From NCBI GenBank assembly GCA_021779695.1, contig JAJYAE010000050.1, forward strand, positions 1 to 18,296: a stretch of DNA of 18,296 bases. The letters are read 5' to 3'. This DNA is from Acidobacteriota bacterium. GTDB taxonomy: Bacteria; Acidobacteriota; Terriglobia; Terriglobales; Acidobacteriaceae. Position numbers and translations under genes: made by a program. The notes under the pieces were generated by a model. That model saw nothing but the letters and a program-made list of their open reading frames with translations, was not told the DNA's origin and did no database searches. Positions 1-7,948 of this stretch are shown piece by piece (the stretch's first letter is position 1; every line of letters begins with the position of its first letter).

Positions 1-570
1 CAGCAGGTCCGTTTTTTAAACAGCCTTCCGCTCGTCCGCGTCCTTGAGTGGGTCTTTATCTTCCTGCCCATCCTCTATCACGGCCTCTACGGGCTCTACA
101 TCTGGTTCCGCGGCAAATCCAACCTCGTTTACTACCCCTGGGCTGGCAACTGGATGTACACCGCCCAGCGGTATACCGGCCTCATCGCCATCCTTTACAT
201 TGGCCAGCACGTCCTGCGCCAGCGCTTCATGGGCATCAGTCTGCCGGAGAATCCCGGCGCAGCCTTCGCCAAGGTGCAGCACGAGCTCGCCAATCCCTGG
301 ATGCTCGCCGTCTACGTCATCGCCATGATCGCCATCTGCTGGCACTTCGCCTACGGCATCTGGCTCTTCGCAGCCAAGTGGGGCATCACCCCCGGTGAAA
401 AGGCCCGCAAGCGCTTCGGCTACGTCTGCGCCGCCTTCGGCCTCGGCCTCGCCATCATGGGACTCGCCAGCATCTGGGCCTTCGTCGGGCCCACGTACAA
501 AAACACGCCCGACATCGTGCCTATCTCATCGACTGCTGCCCCGGCCGCCGCCGGGACGCACGCCGGCTGA
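1..570 (+). CDS. sdhC: Succinate dehydrogenase cytochrome b558 membrane anchor, 5'-truncated by window edge
   Basis: This is the dihaem membrane-anchor subunit of complex II. It holds SdhAB at the membrane and passes electrons from SdhB to quinone. The reading frame is open from base 1 to a TGA at 568-570, so 189 residues are visible and the N-terminus (probably the first helix and first haem ligand) lies outside. Hydrophobic helices appear at visible residues about 14-36, 58-72, 100-127 and 140-163. Candidate haem-ligand histidines sit in LYHGLYG (His27), IGQH (His70) and CWHFAYGIW (His115), in the arrangement of the Bacillus-type single-polypeptide anchor. No separate sdhD follows, as expected for that type. 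The tail after residue 175 is Ala/Pro-rich and lacks recognisable motifs. A 76-bp spacer separates it from sdhA on the same strand. Family assignment rests on helix pattern, histidines and neighbours. Confidence 0.93.
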   Translation, partial: QQVRFLNSLPLVRVLEWVFIFLPILYHGLYGLYIWFRGKSNLVYYPWAGNWMYTAQRYTGLIAILYIGQHVLRQRFMGISLPENPGAAFAKVQHELANPWMLAVYVIAMIAICWHFAYGIWLFAAKWGITPGEKARKRFGYVCAAFGLGLAIMGLASIWAFVGPTYKNTPDIVPISSTAAPAAAGTHAG

Positions 571-646
571 ATCGCGCCCACCGTTCTGTAACGGGTCACC
601 GATCCCTGGATCTCTGGCCCCTGATTTCTGAAAGGGAAAGCAATCC

Positions 647-2425
647 ATGGCAGCACCCAAAATCATCGTGGTCGGCGGAGGACTCGCAGGACTGGCGGCG
701 GTCATCAAGATCGCCGAGGCTGGCGGCTCCGTTGACCTCTTCTCAATCGTGCCCGTAAAGCGCTCGCACTCCGTCTGCGCGCAGGGCGGCATCAATGCCG
801 CTAAGAACCTTAAGGGCGAAGGCGACACCACCGACAAGCACTTCGACGACACCATCTACGGCGGCGACTTCCTCGCCAACCAGACCCCCGTCAAAGCCAT
901 GTGCGAGGCCGCGCCCGGCATCATCGACCTCCTCGACCGCATGGGCGTGCCCTTCAACCGCACTCCAGAGGGTCTGCTCGACTTCCGCCGCTTCGGCGGC
1001 ACGCTCTATCACCGCACCGCCTTCGCCGGCGCCACCACCGGCCAGCAGCTTCTCTACGCGCTCGACGAGCAGGTCCGCCGCTACGAGTCCGAAGGCAAGG
1101 TCAAGAAGTACGAGGGCTGGGAGTTCCTCTCCGCCATTCTCGACGCCAAGGGTCAGACCCGCGGAATCACTGCCATGGACCTCCGCACCATGGAGCTGCG
1201 CGCCTTCCCGGCTGGCGCAGTGATCCTCGCCACCGGCGGCGTCGGCGCCATCTTCGGCAAGTCCACCAACTCCGTAGTCTGCACAGGCTCCGCGCAAGCG
1301 GCAGTCTTCCAGCAGGGCGCATACTACGCCAACGGCGAATTCATTCAGGTTCACCCCACGGCCATTCCCGGTGAAGACAAGCTCCGCCTCATGTCTGAGT
1401 CGGCACGCGGCGAAGGCGGCCGCGTCTGGGTGCCGCGCAAGCCAGGTGACAACCGCGCCCCGCGCCAGATTCCCGAGGCCGAGCGCTTCTACTTCCTCGA
1501 GGAGTGGTACCCCAAATACGGCAACCTCGTCCCGCGCGACATCGCTACCCGCGCCATTCACAAGGTGGTCTACGAGAATGGTCTCGGCATCGATGGCCAG
1601 CCGATGGTCTATCTCGATCTCACTCACATTGACCGCGCCACCCTCGATCGCAAGCTGGGCGGCATCCTCGAAATCTACGAGAAGTTCGTCGGCGTCGATC
1701 CGCACGTCGAACCCATGAAGATCTTCCCCGGCATGCACTACACCATGGGCGGCCTCTGGGTGGACTTCAACCAGATGACCAACATTCCCGGCCTCTTCGC
1801 CGCTGGCGAGTGCGAATACCAGTACCACGGCGCCAACCGCCTCGGCGCCAACTCCCTCGTCAGTTGCATCTTTGGCGGCTTCCGCTCCGGTCCCAATGCG
1901 CTGGAGTTCGCAAAGTCCGCAGCCGCCCCGGAAGGCGACGGCGGCGCAGCAGCGGAGCTCGCCCGTCAGGCCGAAATCAATGCGAAGCTCATGCACAACG
2001 AAGGCGGCGAAAACCCCTTCAGGCTCTGGCGCGAACTCGGCAACACCATGACCGAGCACGCCACCGTCATCCGCTACAACACCGGCCTCCAGAAGGCAGA
2101 TGAGAAGATCGTCTCTCTACTTGACCGCTACAAGCGCATCAACCTCAGCGATCGCAGCCAGTGGGCCAACACCAGCTTCGCCTTCGCGCGCCAGCTCAAG
2201 AACATGCTCGAGCTCTCGCGCACAGTCGTCCTCGGCGCCAGGCTGCGCGATGAGTCCCGCGGCGCGCATTACAAGCCCGACTTCCCCGATCGCAACGACG
2301 AGAAGTTTCTCAAAACCACCAAGGCCAGCTTCACCGGCGATGTCGCCGGTCCGCGCCTTGAACTCGAAGACGTTGACATCCAGTACATCAAGCCGCGTCC
2401 GCGCCGTTACGACGTGGCCAAGTAG
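647..2425 (+). CDS. sdhA: Succinate dehydrogenase flavoprotein subunit
   Basis: This is the catalytic subunit of complex II, oxidising succinate to fumarate on a covalently bound FAD at the cytoplasmic face. Its 592 residues are normal for the family. The N-terminal dinucleotide fold has the GGGLAG motif at residues 10-15. His41 in SHSVCAQGG is the expected covalent-FAD histidine. Active-site residues are visible as His236 (QVHPT), Arg254 (SARGEGG), His364 (MHYTMGG) and Arg398 (GANRLGANSL). The long form of the FAD-attachment region and the sdhC-A-B order indicate the Bacillus/Wolinella-like branch rather than the E. coli-like one. The ATG is preceded by AAGGGA with 9 nt spacing, which supports this start. 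It lies 76 bp after sdhC and 14 bp before sdhB, so all three are probably cotranscribed. Succinate oxidation is the likely direction, but sequence alone does not exclude fumarate reduction. Confidence 0.98.
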   Translation: MAAPKIIVVGGGLAGLAAVIKIAEAGGSVDLFSIVPVKRSHSVCAQGGINAAKNLKGEGDTTDKHFDDTIYGGDFLANQTPVKAMCEAAPGIIDLLDRMGVPFNRTPEGLLDFRRFGGTLYHRTAFAGATTGQQLLYALDEQVRRYESEGKVKKYEGWEFLSAILDAKGQTRGITAMDLRTMELRAFPAGAVILATGGVGAIFGKSTNSVVCTGSAQAAVFQQGAYYANGEFIQVHPTAIPGEDKLRLMSESARGEGGRVWVPRKPGDNRAPRQIPEAERFYFLEEWYPKYGNLVPRDIATRAIHKVVYENGLGIDGQPMVYLDLTHIDRATLDRKLGGILEIYEKFVGVDPHVEPMKIFPGMHYTMGGLWVDFNQMTNIPGLFAAGECEYQYHGANRLGANSLVSCIFGGFRSGPNALEFAKSAAAPEGDGGAAAELARQAEINAKLMHNEGGENPFRLWRELGNTMTEHATVIRYNTGLQKADEKIVSLLDRYKRINLSDRSQWANTSFAFARQLKNMLELSRTVVLGARLRDESRGAHYKPDFPDRNDEKFLKTTKASFTGDVAGPRLELEDVDIQYIKPRPRRYDVAK

Positions 2426-2439
2426 TCCAGGGGAGAAAC

Positions 2440-3189
2440 ATGGCAACCAAGACCGTGCAACTTGAAATCAAGCGTCAGGCAAGCCCCGACGCCGCATCTG
2501 ACTGGGAGCGGTTTGAAGTGGAGTGGCGTCCTGGCCTCAACGTGACCAGCGCGCTCATGGACGTCGCGCTCAACCCGGTCACCGCAGATGGCCGCCCCAC
2601 CACGCCCGTCACCTATGACTCCAACTGCCTCGAAGAGATCTGCGGCTCCTGCGCCATGCGCATCAATGGCAAGGCCCGCATGGCCTGCTCAGCGCTCATC
2701 GAGAATCTCGAGCAGCCCGTCCGCATCGAGCCGCTCTCCAAGTTCCCGCTCGTCCGCGACCTTCAGGTCGATCGCTCCGTCCTCTTCGAGAACCTCAAGG
2801 CCGTTCAGGCCTGGGTTCCCGTCGATGGCACCTACGACCTCGGCCCCGGCCCGCGTGTCTTCCCGCAGCAGCAGGAAGTCAGCTATCCCCTCTCCAACTG
2901 CATTTCCTGCACCTGCTGCATGGAGGTTTGTCCGCAGTTCACTGAGGAGACAGGCTTTGTCGGCGCGGCCACCATCGCACAGGTCAAGCTCTTCAACAAC
3001 CACCCCACCGGCAAAGTCCTCAAGGAAGAACGCCTCCGCGCCCTCGCCGGCGATGGCGGTGTGCAGGAGTGCGGATTCGCGCAGAACTGTGTCGAGGTCT
3101 GCCCCAAGCAGCTCCCGCTCACCAACGCCATCTCCGACGTAAGCCGCGACGTCCTCATCCAGAAAGCCAAAGACTTCCTGCAAGGGTAG
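2440..3189 (+). CDS. sdhB: Succinate dehydrogenase iron-sulfur subunit
   Basis: This subunit carries electrons from the SdhA flavin to the SdhC quinone site through three iron-sulfur clusters. In its 249 residues the [2Fe-2S] ligands are Cys63, Cys68, Cys71 and Cys83 in the ferredoxin-like N-terminal domain. The C-terminal domain has a CxxCxxCxxxCP motif (Cys154, 157, 160, 164) and a Cx5CxxxCP motif (Cys211, 217, 221). By family precedent Cys154/157/160/221 bind [4Fe-4S] and Cys164/211/217 bind [3Fe-4S]. An additional Cys159 lies next to Cys160 and is not needed as a ligand. The start has AGGGGAG just upstream in the 14-bp gap after sdhA. It is the last gene of the plus-strand operon, followed 25 bp later by a strong terminator and then by the convergent nuoN. 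Confidence 0.98.
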   Translation: MATKTVQLEIKRQASPDAASDWERFEVEWRPGLNVTSALMDVALNPVTADGRPTTPVTYDSNCLEEICGSCAMRINGKARMACSALIENLEQPVRIEPLSKFPLVRDLQVDRSVLFENLKAVQAWVPVDGTYDLGPGPRVFPQQQEVSYPLSNCISCTCCMEVCPQFTEETGFVGAATIAQVKLFNNHPTGKVLKEERLRALAGDGGVQECGFAQNCVEVCPKQLPLTNAISDVSRDVLIQKAKDFLQG

Positions 3190-3214
3190 GCAGCACGCTC
3201 GAATCCAGCAACAG

Positions 3215-3247
3215 AAAACGCCGCGGGCTTCGGCCTGCGGCGTTTTT
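3215..3247 (+). terminator. Intrinsic terminator after sdhB, possibly bidirectional
   Basis: A 14-bp stem (one G-U wobble) closes on a C(TTCG)G tetraloop and runs into TTTTT. The arms are AAAACGCCGCGGGC and GCCTGCGGCGTTTT. The A-run on the left arm gives a U-run of four in minus-strand transcripts, so it can also act as the terminator of the convergent nuo operon, whose last stop codon is at 3384-3386. I saw no other hairpin with a T-run in the 194-bp convergent spacer. The plus-strand role is clear from position and form; the minus-strand role is inference. Confidence 0.9.
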
Positions 3248-3383
3248 CTCTCTGCACTGGACTAAGGATTCAACAGGGCTTTTTTCGCGAGTACCCTTCT
3301 CGCTCGATCCGAATGACACATTCTCCTTGAAGTCGATGACAGCATGGAGAGCAAACTTCCACAATGATATGGATCGGCCAGCT

Positions 3384-4925
3384 CTACCCTAAAAATCCCG
3401 CAAACCAGCCTTGCAGCAGATCCGGGAAACAGCCCAGGGCAACAACCAGCAGCCCGATGAACGCCAGCATCATCGTTGTCACAACGGGCAGCACAATCCG
3501 TGACTCATCTACAGGCGCCATCACGTAGGCCCGCTTCATCACCTGCAGATAGTAGTAGAGGCTCACGGCACTCATCGCGACAGCCAGCGCCACCAGCCCA
3601 ACGCCAACGCTCGAGTGATTCACGCTCAATGCCGCGGCAAACAGATTGAACTTCGCCCAGAACCCAACCAGCGGCGGAATCCCTGCCAGAGAAAGGAACA
3701 GCACCAGCAGCACCGCAGCCAGCAGAGGGCTTCGTTTGTGCAGACCTGCAAACGCCTCCAGCCTGTCGCTACCTGTTGCCTTCTCCACGAGGCCCACCAC
3801 GCCAAACGCTCCGATGGTCGTCAATCCGTACGTCACCACGTAATACAGAATCGCCCCGGCGCTCCGTGGCGTATAGGAGAAGAATGCCAACCCGAGCAGC
3901 ATATATCCGGCATGCGCCACTGCCGAATAAGCCAGCAGACGCCGTACGCTGATCTGCGCCAGCGCCGCCAGGTTTCCTACCAACATCGACACGGCCGCCA
4001 GCACCATCAGGACCGTAGTCCATCCCGGCAGGAATCCCAGGTCATGCCCTTGCAGTTGATTCTGCATCAGGGCAAACAGCACCGCATGCCCGCTCAGCCC
4101 GTCAAATGCATGCCATGCCGCCGTCCCGAGTGAGATCAGCAGTGCAAAGCTCGCTACCTTTGACACCGATGCGATAAAGGCCGCAGCCGGGATCGGCGCC
4201 CCTTCATAGGTATCTGCCACCCAGAGATGAAATGGCGCCGCCGCCACCTTGAAGCCCAGCCCCGCTGCAATCATCACCAGTGCAACGTCCAGCAGCGGCT
4301 TCGCATGCAGCGCATTCGGCAGATAAAGTGCCAGCATCACTTCATGCAGGTTGGTCGATCCCGTAATCCCATACAGGTAGCTAAAGCCAAACAGCAAAAA
4401 CGCCGCGGACATCCCGCCAAACAGGTAGTACTTCAGAGCCGACTCCGCGCTCGCACCCGATCGCTTCGCAAACGCCGTCAGGATATACAGGCCCAGGCTC
4501 AACAACTCGAGCCCGATGAAGATCACAAGCAGATCCTGCGCCGCCGCAATCAGCAGCCCGCCTGCCGCCGCCATCAGGACCACTGCGACGAACTCACCCA
4601 CATGTTTCGTAAATTCAGAATCAATCAGCAGAAGCAGCGTCAGTGCGGTCAGCGCAAGAATCCAGATCTGAGCCGCGGCAGCACTCCCACCTGTTGACAG
4701 CAGCACCTCGCCAGTCCCGGGATAGATGTATCCGCTCATCGGCTGGAAAGGCATCGAGAGAATCGCAAGCCCGCAACCCGCAACCCCCAGCAGCGCGGCA
4801 ACTCCGGCACGCACTTGCAGTTCAGCTTTGCGCAGCAAGCCAAGATCCACCACCAGCACCAGAAGCGCCGCAATCTCCAGCGCTGTTTCCGGTAGTGTCA
4901 CGCGGAAGAGTTCAGCGTAGTTCAT
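3384..4925 (-). CDS. nuoN: NADH-quinone oxidoreductase subunit N (antiporter-like)
   Basis: NuoN is one of the Mrp-antiporter-like membrane subunits of complex I, the one nearest the quinone module in known structures. Its 513 residues are almost wholly hydrophobic helices, and the length is normal. The proton-path residues are present: Glu140 in the TM5 motif GLELLSLGLY, Lys226 in FKVAAAPFH (TM7), Lys256 in SVSKVAS (TM8) and Lys425 in GFWAKF (TM12). The lysine, rather than glutamate, at the TM12 position helps separate it from NuoM. The YEGAPIPAAAF segment after PFHLW is also NuoN-like. Its ATG overlaps the preceding nuoM stop by 4 nt (ATGA) and has GGGAGGGG a few bases upstream, a strong ribosome site. 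It is the last gene of the minus-strand operon. Confidence 0.96.
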   Translation of the reverse strand: MNYAELFRVTLPETALEIAALLVLVVDLGLLRKAELQVRAGVAALLGVAGCGLAILSMPFQPMSGYIYPGTGEVLLSTGGSAAAAQIWILALTALTLLLLIDSEFTKHVGEFVAVVLMAAAGGLLIAAAQDLLVIFIGLELLSLGLYILTAFAKRSGASAESALKYYLFGGMSAAFLLFGFSYLYGITGSTNLHEVMLALYLPNALHAKPLLDVALVMIAAGLGFKVAAAPFHLWVADTYEGAPIPAAAFIASVSKVASFALLISLGTAAWHAFDGLSGHAVLFALMQNQLQGHDLGFLPGWTTVLMVLAAVSMLVGNLAALAQISVRRLLAYSAVAHAGYMLLGLAFFSYTPRSAGAILYYVVTYGLTTIGAFGVVGLVEKATGSDRLEAFAGLHKRSPLLAAVLLVLFLSLAGIPPLVGFWAKFNLFAAALSVNHSSVGVGLVALAVAMSAVSLYYYLQVMKRAYVMAPVDESRIVLPVVTTMMLAFIGLLVVALGCFPDLLQGWFAGFLG

Positions 4926-6430
4926 CGTACCCCTCCCGCAAGAAGCGCCTTCACCGCCGGCTCAATCGCATCCAGCAGCAGCCTCGGGTAAAGTCCAACA
5001 GCAAGCGTCGCGCCGAACAGCAGCGCAGTTCCCGCGATCTCCGGAATCGTGATCGCCGCCAGTTCATGTCCGTGTTCGTGGATATGCGCGCTTGGCGGTG
5101 CATCGCTGAAGAATGCCTTCTGCAGAGCGCGCCATGTGTACGCCACGCCCACCACAATGCCCACGCCTGCCGCCATCGTCCATGCCGGCTTGGCCACCCA
5201 CGAACCAATCAGCACTTGTAGTTCCGCCACAAAGCCTGAGAAGCCCGGCAATCCCATCGACGCCATGCCCGCCAGCACAAATGCCCACGCCGCAAACGGC
5301 AACCGCTTCGACAGATGCATCGTCTCCAGTTCCGCCAGTTGTCGCGTGTGCGTTCGCTCGTAAACGATGCGGCCCACAATCGCGAACAAGAGACCGGCAA
5401 TCACGCCGTGCGAGAACATCTGCAACACCGCGCCGGTCACGCCAATCTGATTCAGCGTCACCAGTCCCAGCAGCACAAACCCCATGTGGCTCACACTCGA
5501 GTAGCCGATGACAAACTTGAAGTCCGTCTGCGCCAGCGCCACCAGTGCGCCGTACACAATGCCAATCACCGCCAGCACCGCAAAGACATCGCGCCACGAC
5601 CCGATGCCAAGGAAAGACCAGCCCCACGGGTCCAGCCCACGCGGAAACAACGAAATCGCCACTCTCAGGCAGCCATAAGCGCCCAGCTTCATCACCACGC
5701 CGGCCAGCAGCATCGAAGCCGCAGTCGGCGCCGCCACGTGGCCGGTCGGCGCCCAGGTGTGGAACGGCCACATACCTGCCAGAATCGCGAACCCGGTAAA
5801 GACCAGCGGGAAGAGCCACATCTGTTCACTCGCCGGCAGTCCCGCATGTGCCAGCTCCACCAGGCCCGTCGAGTGGGCGCCGGATGTTGCATACGCCACC
5901 AGCAGGCCAATCAGCACCATCGCCGAACCCACAAAGGAATACAGCGCAAGCTTCATCGCGCCATACTCGCGCCGCGTCGATCCCCAGATCGCGATCAGGA
6001 AGTACTTCGGTACAATCGCAATCTCGTAAAACACGAAGAGCAGGAACAGGTCGTAGCTCAGGAAGACGCCGTATACGCCGCCAATCAGCGCCAGAAAAAA
6101 CCCGAAAAACTCATTGGTCCTCTGGTCGATATTCCAGCTGAAGAGCACGCCTGCTACCGCCGCCAACCCTGTCAGCAGCACCACCACCAGGCTGATCCCA
6201 TCCGCCGCCAGCAGATAGTGAATGCCCATCCCGGATACCCACGGAACGTCCACAATCACGGCACGCTCAAAGTGATTCGCCGCCCCGGCGGCAAAGCCCA
6301 TCACCGCCAGCACAAGCCCGGCTACGGCCACCGTAAGCGCAAGCCATCGCGCAAGCCCCGGCTTGTCCTTTGGCAGCAGCGCCTCAAGCAGCGCTCCGGC
6401 AAATGTCAGATAAATCGTCCAGGCCAACAT
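4922..6430 (-). CDS. nuoM: NADH-quinone oxidoreductase subunit M, second copy with altered TM7
   Basis: This is an antiporter-like subunit of the NuoM family, 502 residues, the second of two tandem nuoM genes. Visible family marks are Glu136 in the TM5 motif FYEIAIVPKYFLI, Lys248 in VVMKLGAYG (TM8), His341 in FSHGVIAG and Glu403 in GFSGFVAEL (TM12, NuoM-type glutamate). At the TM7 position, where the neighbouring copy reads FAVKVPLAPFH, this protein reads FAILAGMWPFH. The conserved lysine is therefore Leu217; I retranslated the codon and it is CTG. The rest of the channel residues are kept, so it is not a decayed gene. The ATG directly abuts the TAG of the upstream nuoM, with GGAG 8 nt before, and its stop overlaps nuoN by 4 nt. 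Membership of the same complex as a fourth pump-like subunit is inferred from the operon. Confidence 0.94.
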   Translation of the reverse strand: MLAWTIYLTFAGALLEALLPKDKPGLARWLALTVAVAGLVLAVMGFAAGAANHFERAVIVDVPWVSGMGIHYLLAADGISLVVVLLTGLAAVAGVLFSWNIDQRTNEFFGFFLALIGGVYGVFLSYDLFLLFVFYEIAIVPKYFLIAIWGSTRREYGAMKLALYSFVGSAMVLIGLLVAYATSGAHSTGLVELAHAGLPASEQMWLFPLVFTGFAILAGMWPFHTWAPTGHVAAPTAASMLLAGVVMKLGAYGCLRVAISLFPRGLDPWGWSFLGIGSWRDVFAVLAVIGIVYGALVALAQTDFKFVIGYSSVSHMGFVLLGLVTLNQIGVTGAVLQMFSHGVIAGLLFAIVGRIVYERTHTRQLAELETMHLSKRLPFAAWAFVLAGMASMGLPGFSGFVAELQVLIGSWVAKPAWTMAAGVGIVVGVAYTWRALQKAFFSDAPPSAHIHEHGHELAAITIPEIAGTALLFGATLAVGLYPRLLLDAIEPAVKALLAGGVR

Positions 6431-7948
6431 CTAAAATCTCCAGTGCGCCAGCAGGTTCACAACCGTCGGGTTCACATGTTCCAGCACAATCTGCGGCAGC
6501 AGCCCCAGCAGCAGCATGATGCCGATCACCGGCGCCATCGCCAGTCGCTCGCCACCATGCATATCCGGGAAGCTTGCCCACTTCTCAGGAACCGGTCCGC
6601 TGAAGACCTTTTGAATCACCGTCAGAATCACGACTGCCGTCACCAGCAGCCCAAGGATGGAAATCGCAGCCGACTGCCAGCTCAGCGGAAAGACGCCGCG
6701 GAAGATCAGAAACTCGCCTACAAACCCATTCAAACCCGGTAAGCCCAGCGAGGAGAACAAGGCAATCCCCATCATCCCTGCCAACACCGGCGCTGGTTTG
6801 CGCAACCCGCCAAAGTCCTCGATCCCGCGCTCGCCTCCGCTGCGCTCCTGCATCATGGCGATAAACCAGAACAACGCCCCAGCCGTCACGCCGTGGTTGA
6901 ACATTTGCAGAATGACGCCATTCAACGCCGCCGCCTGGCTTGCCTGTGCCGCCGCGCCCGCTCCCGGAATCGCCAGTGCAAAAATGGCCAGCAGACAGTA
7001 GCCCAGGTGGTTCACAGAAGAATACGCAAAGACCCGCTTCAGGTCCTTCTGCGCCGCTGCCGCCCAGGCGCCCATCACGACCGTGATCACCGCCAAAGTC
7101 AGCAACGGGGTTCGCATCTGCGCAATCTGGTGTCCAAACAACGGCAACGCAATTCGCAGCAGGCCATACACGCCCATCTTTGACATCGCGCCCGTCAGCA
7201 GCATCGTCACCGGTGAAGGCGCCTCGGAGTAGGTCGCCGGCAGCCATGTGTGGAACGGAGCCAGCGGCACCTTCACCGCAAAACCCGCCAGCACGCCCAT
7301 CGCCAGCCACATCATCACCGGTCCCAGGTGGGCCACTACGGCTTGTTCCAAAGTCCCGGACGCAGCCATATTCGCCAGTTGCTCAAAATCCATCGATCCC
7401 GTCGACAGGAACACAGCCAGAAACGAGAGCAGCAGCGCCACGCTGCCCGCCATCGTATACACAAAGAACTGTGTCGCCGCCGGACCGCGCTTGGCCCCGC
7501 CCCACAGCTTGATCAGGAAGAAGGCCGGAATCAAGCTCAATTCCCAGAACAGGAACCAGTGGAAGAAGTTCAGCGCCGTGAACGATCCGAACAGCCCCGC
7601 TTCCAGCAGAAGCACCAGGGCGAAGTACAGCCCCGGCTGCCGGTGCACGTGATGCGCTGCGTCCACGCTCATCAGCGTCACCAGCGCAGAAAGAACCAGC
7701 ATCAGTGCGCCCAGTCCATCCACGCCAAGGTGATACTCAATCCCCAGCGACGGCGCCCACATCGCGCGCTCCACCAATCCCATCGATCCATCGGAAGGAA
7801 GATGCGTCCACACCACAAGAGCAATCGCCAGCGAGGCCAGCGTCGTCAGTAGGGCCACGCCGCGTGCATGCTTCCCGGCAAAAAGCGCGATTGCCGCTCC
7901 CACAATGGGCAGCACCGTCAGCAGCGTCAACACAGGAATTCCGTTCAT
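6431..7948 (-). CDS. nuoM: NadH-quinone oxidoreductase subunit M, first copy
   Basis: This is a canonical NuoM-type antiporter-like subunit of complex I, 505 residues of mostly membrane helices. Proton-path residues are complete: Glu136 in FWELSLIPAFFLI (TM5), Lys226 in FAVKVPLAPFHTWLP (TM7), Lys257 in MSKMGVYG (TM8) and Glu412 in NGFVGEF (TM12). The KRVFAYSSVNHLG motif and the NHGVTAG helix are also typical. It starts within the stop of nuoL (ATGA overlap at 7945-7948) and its TAG abuts the start of a second nuoM. The two NuoM proteins differ widely in sequence apart from the motifs, so this looks like an old paralogy or a separate origin rather than a recent tandem duplication. It is expected to translocate one proton per cycle, as known for the family. 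Confidence 0.96.
   Translation of the reverse strand: MNGIPVLTLLTVLPIVGAAIALFAGKHARGVALLTTLASLAIALVVWTHLPSDGSMGLVERAMWAPSLGIEYHLGVDGLGALMLVLSALVTLMSVDAAHHVHRQPGLYFALVLLLEAGLFGSFTALNFFHWFLFWELSLIPAFFLIKLWGGAKRGPAATQFFVYTMAGSVALLLSFLAVFLSTGSMDFEQLANMAASGTLEQAVVAHLGPVMMWLAMGVLAGFAVKVPLAPFHTWLPATYSEAPSPVTMLLTGAMSKMGVYGLLRIALPLFGHQIAQMRTPLLTLAVITVVMGAWAAAAQKDLKRVFAYSSVNHLGYCLLAIFALAIPGAGAAAQASQAAALNGVILQMFNHGVTAGALFWFIAMMQERSGGERGIEDFGGLRKPAPVLAGMMGIALFSSLGLPGLNGFVGEFLIFRGVFPLSWQSAAISILGLLVTAVVILTVIQKVFSGPVPEKWASFPDMHGGERLAMAPVIGIMLLLGLLPQIVLEHVNPTVVNLLAHWRF

Noticed and set aside
743..2059. 438-codon open frame on the minus strand
   Set aside because: It lies wholly inside sdhA, whose FAD and active-site motifs are unmistakable. 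It results from the strong C bias at third codon positions.
3269..3300. Possible second terminator near the T-run after sdhB
   Set aside because: The only stem there, GCGAG/CTCGC with a 7-nt loop, is short and is not followed by a T-run on either strand.
5315..6742. 475-codon plus-strand frame rich in Gln, Arg and His
   Set aside because: It runs antisense across parts of both nuoM genes, and the composition is that of a shadow of membrane-protein codons.
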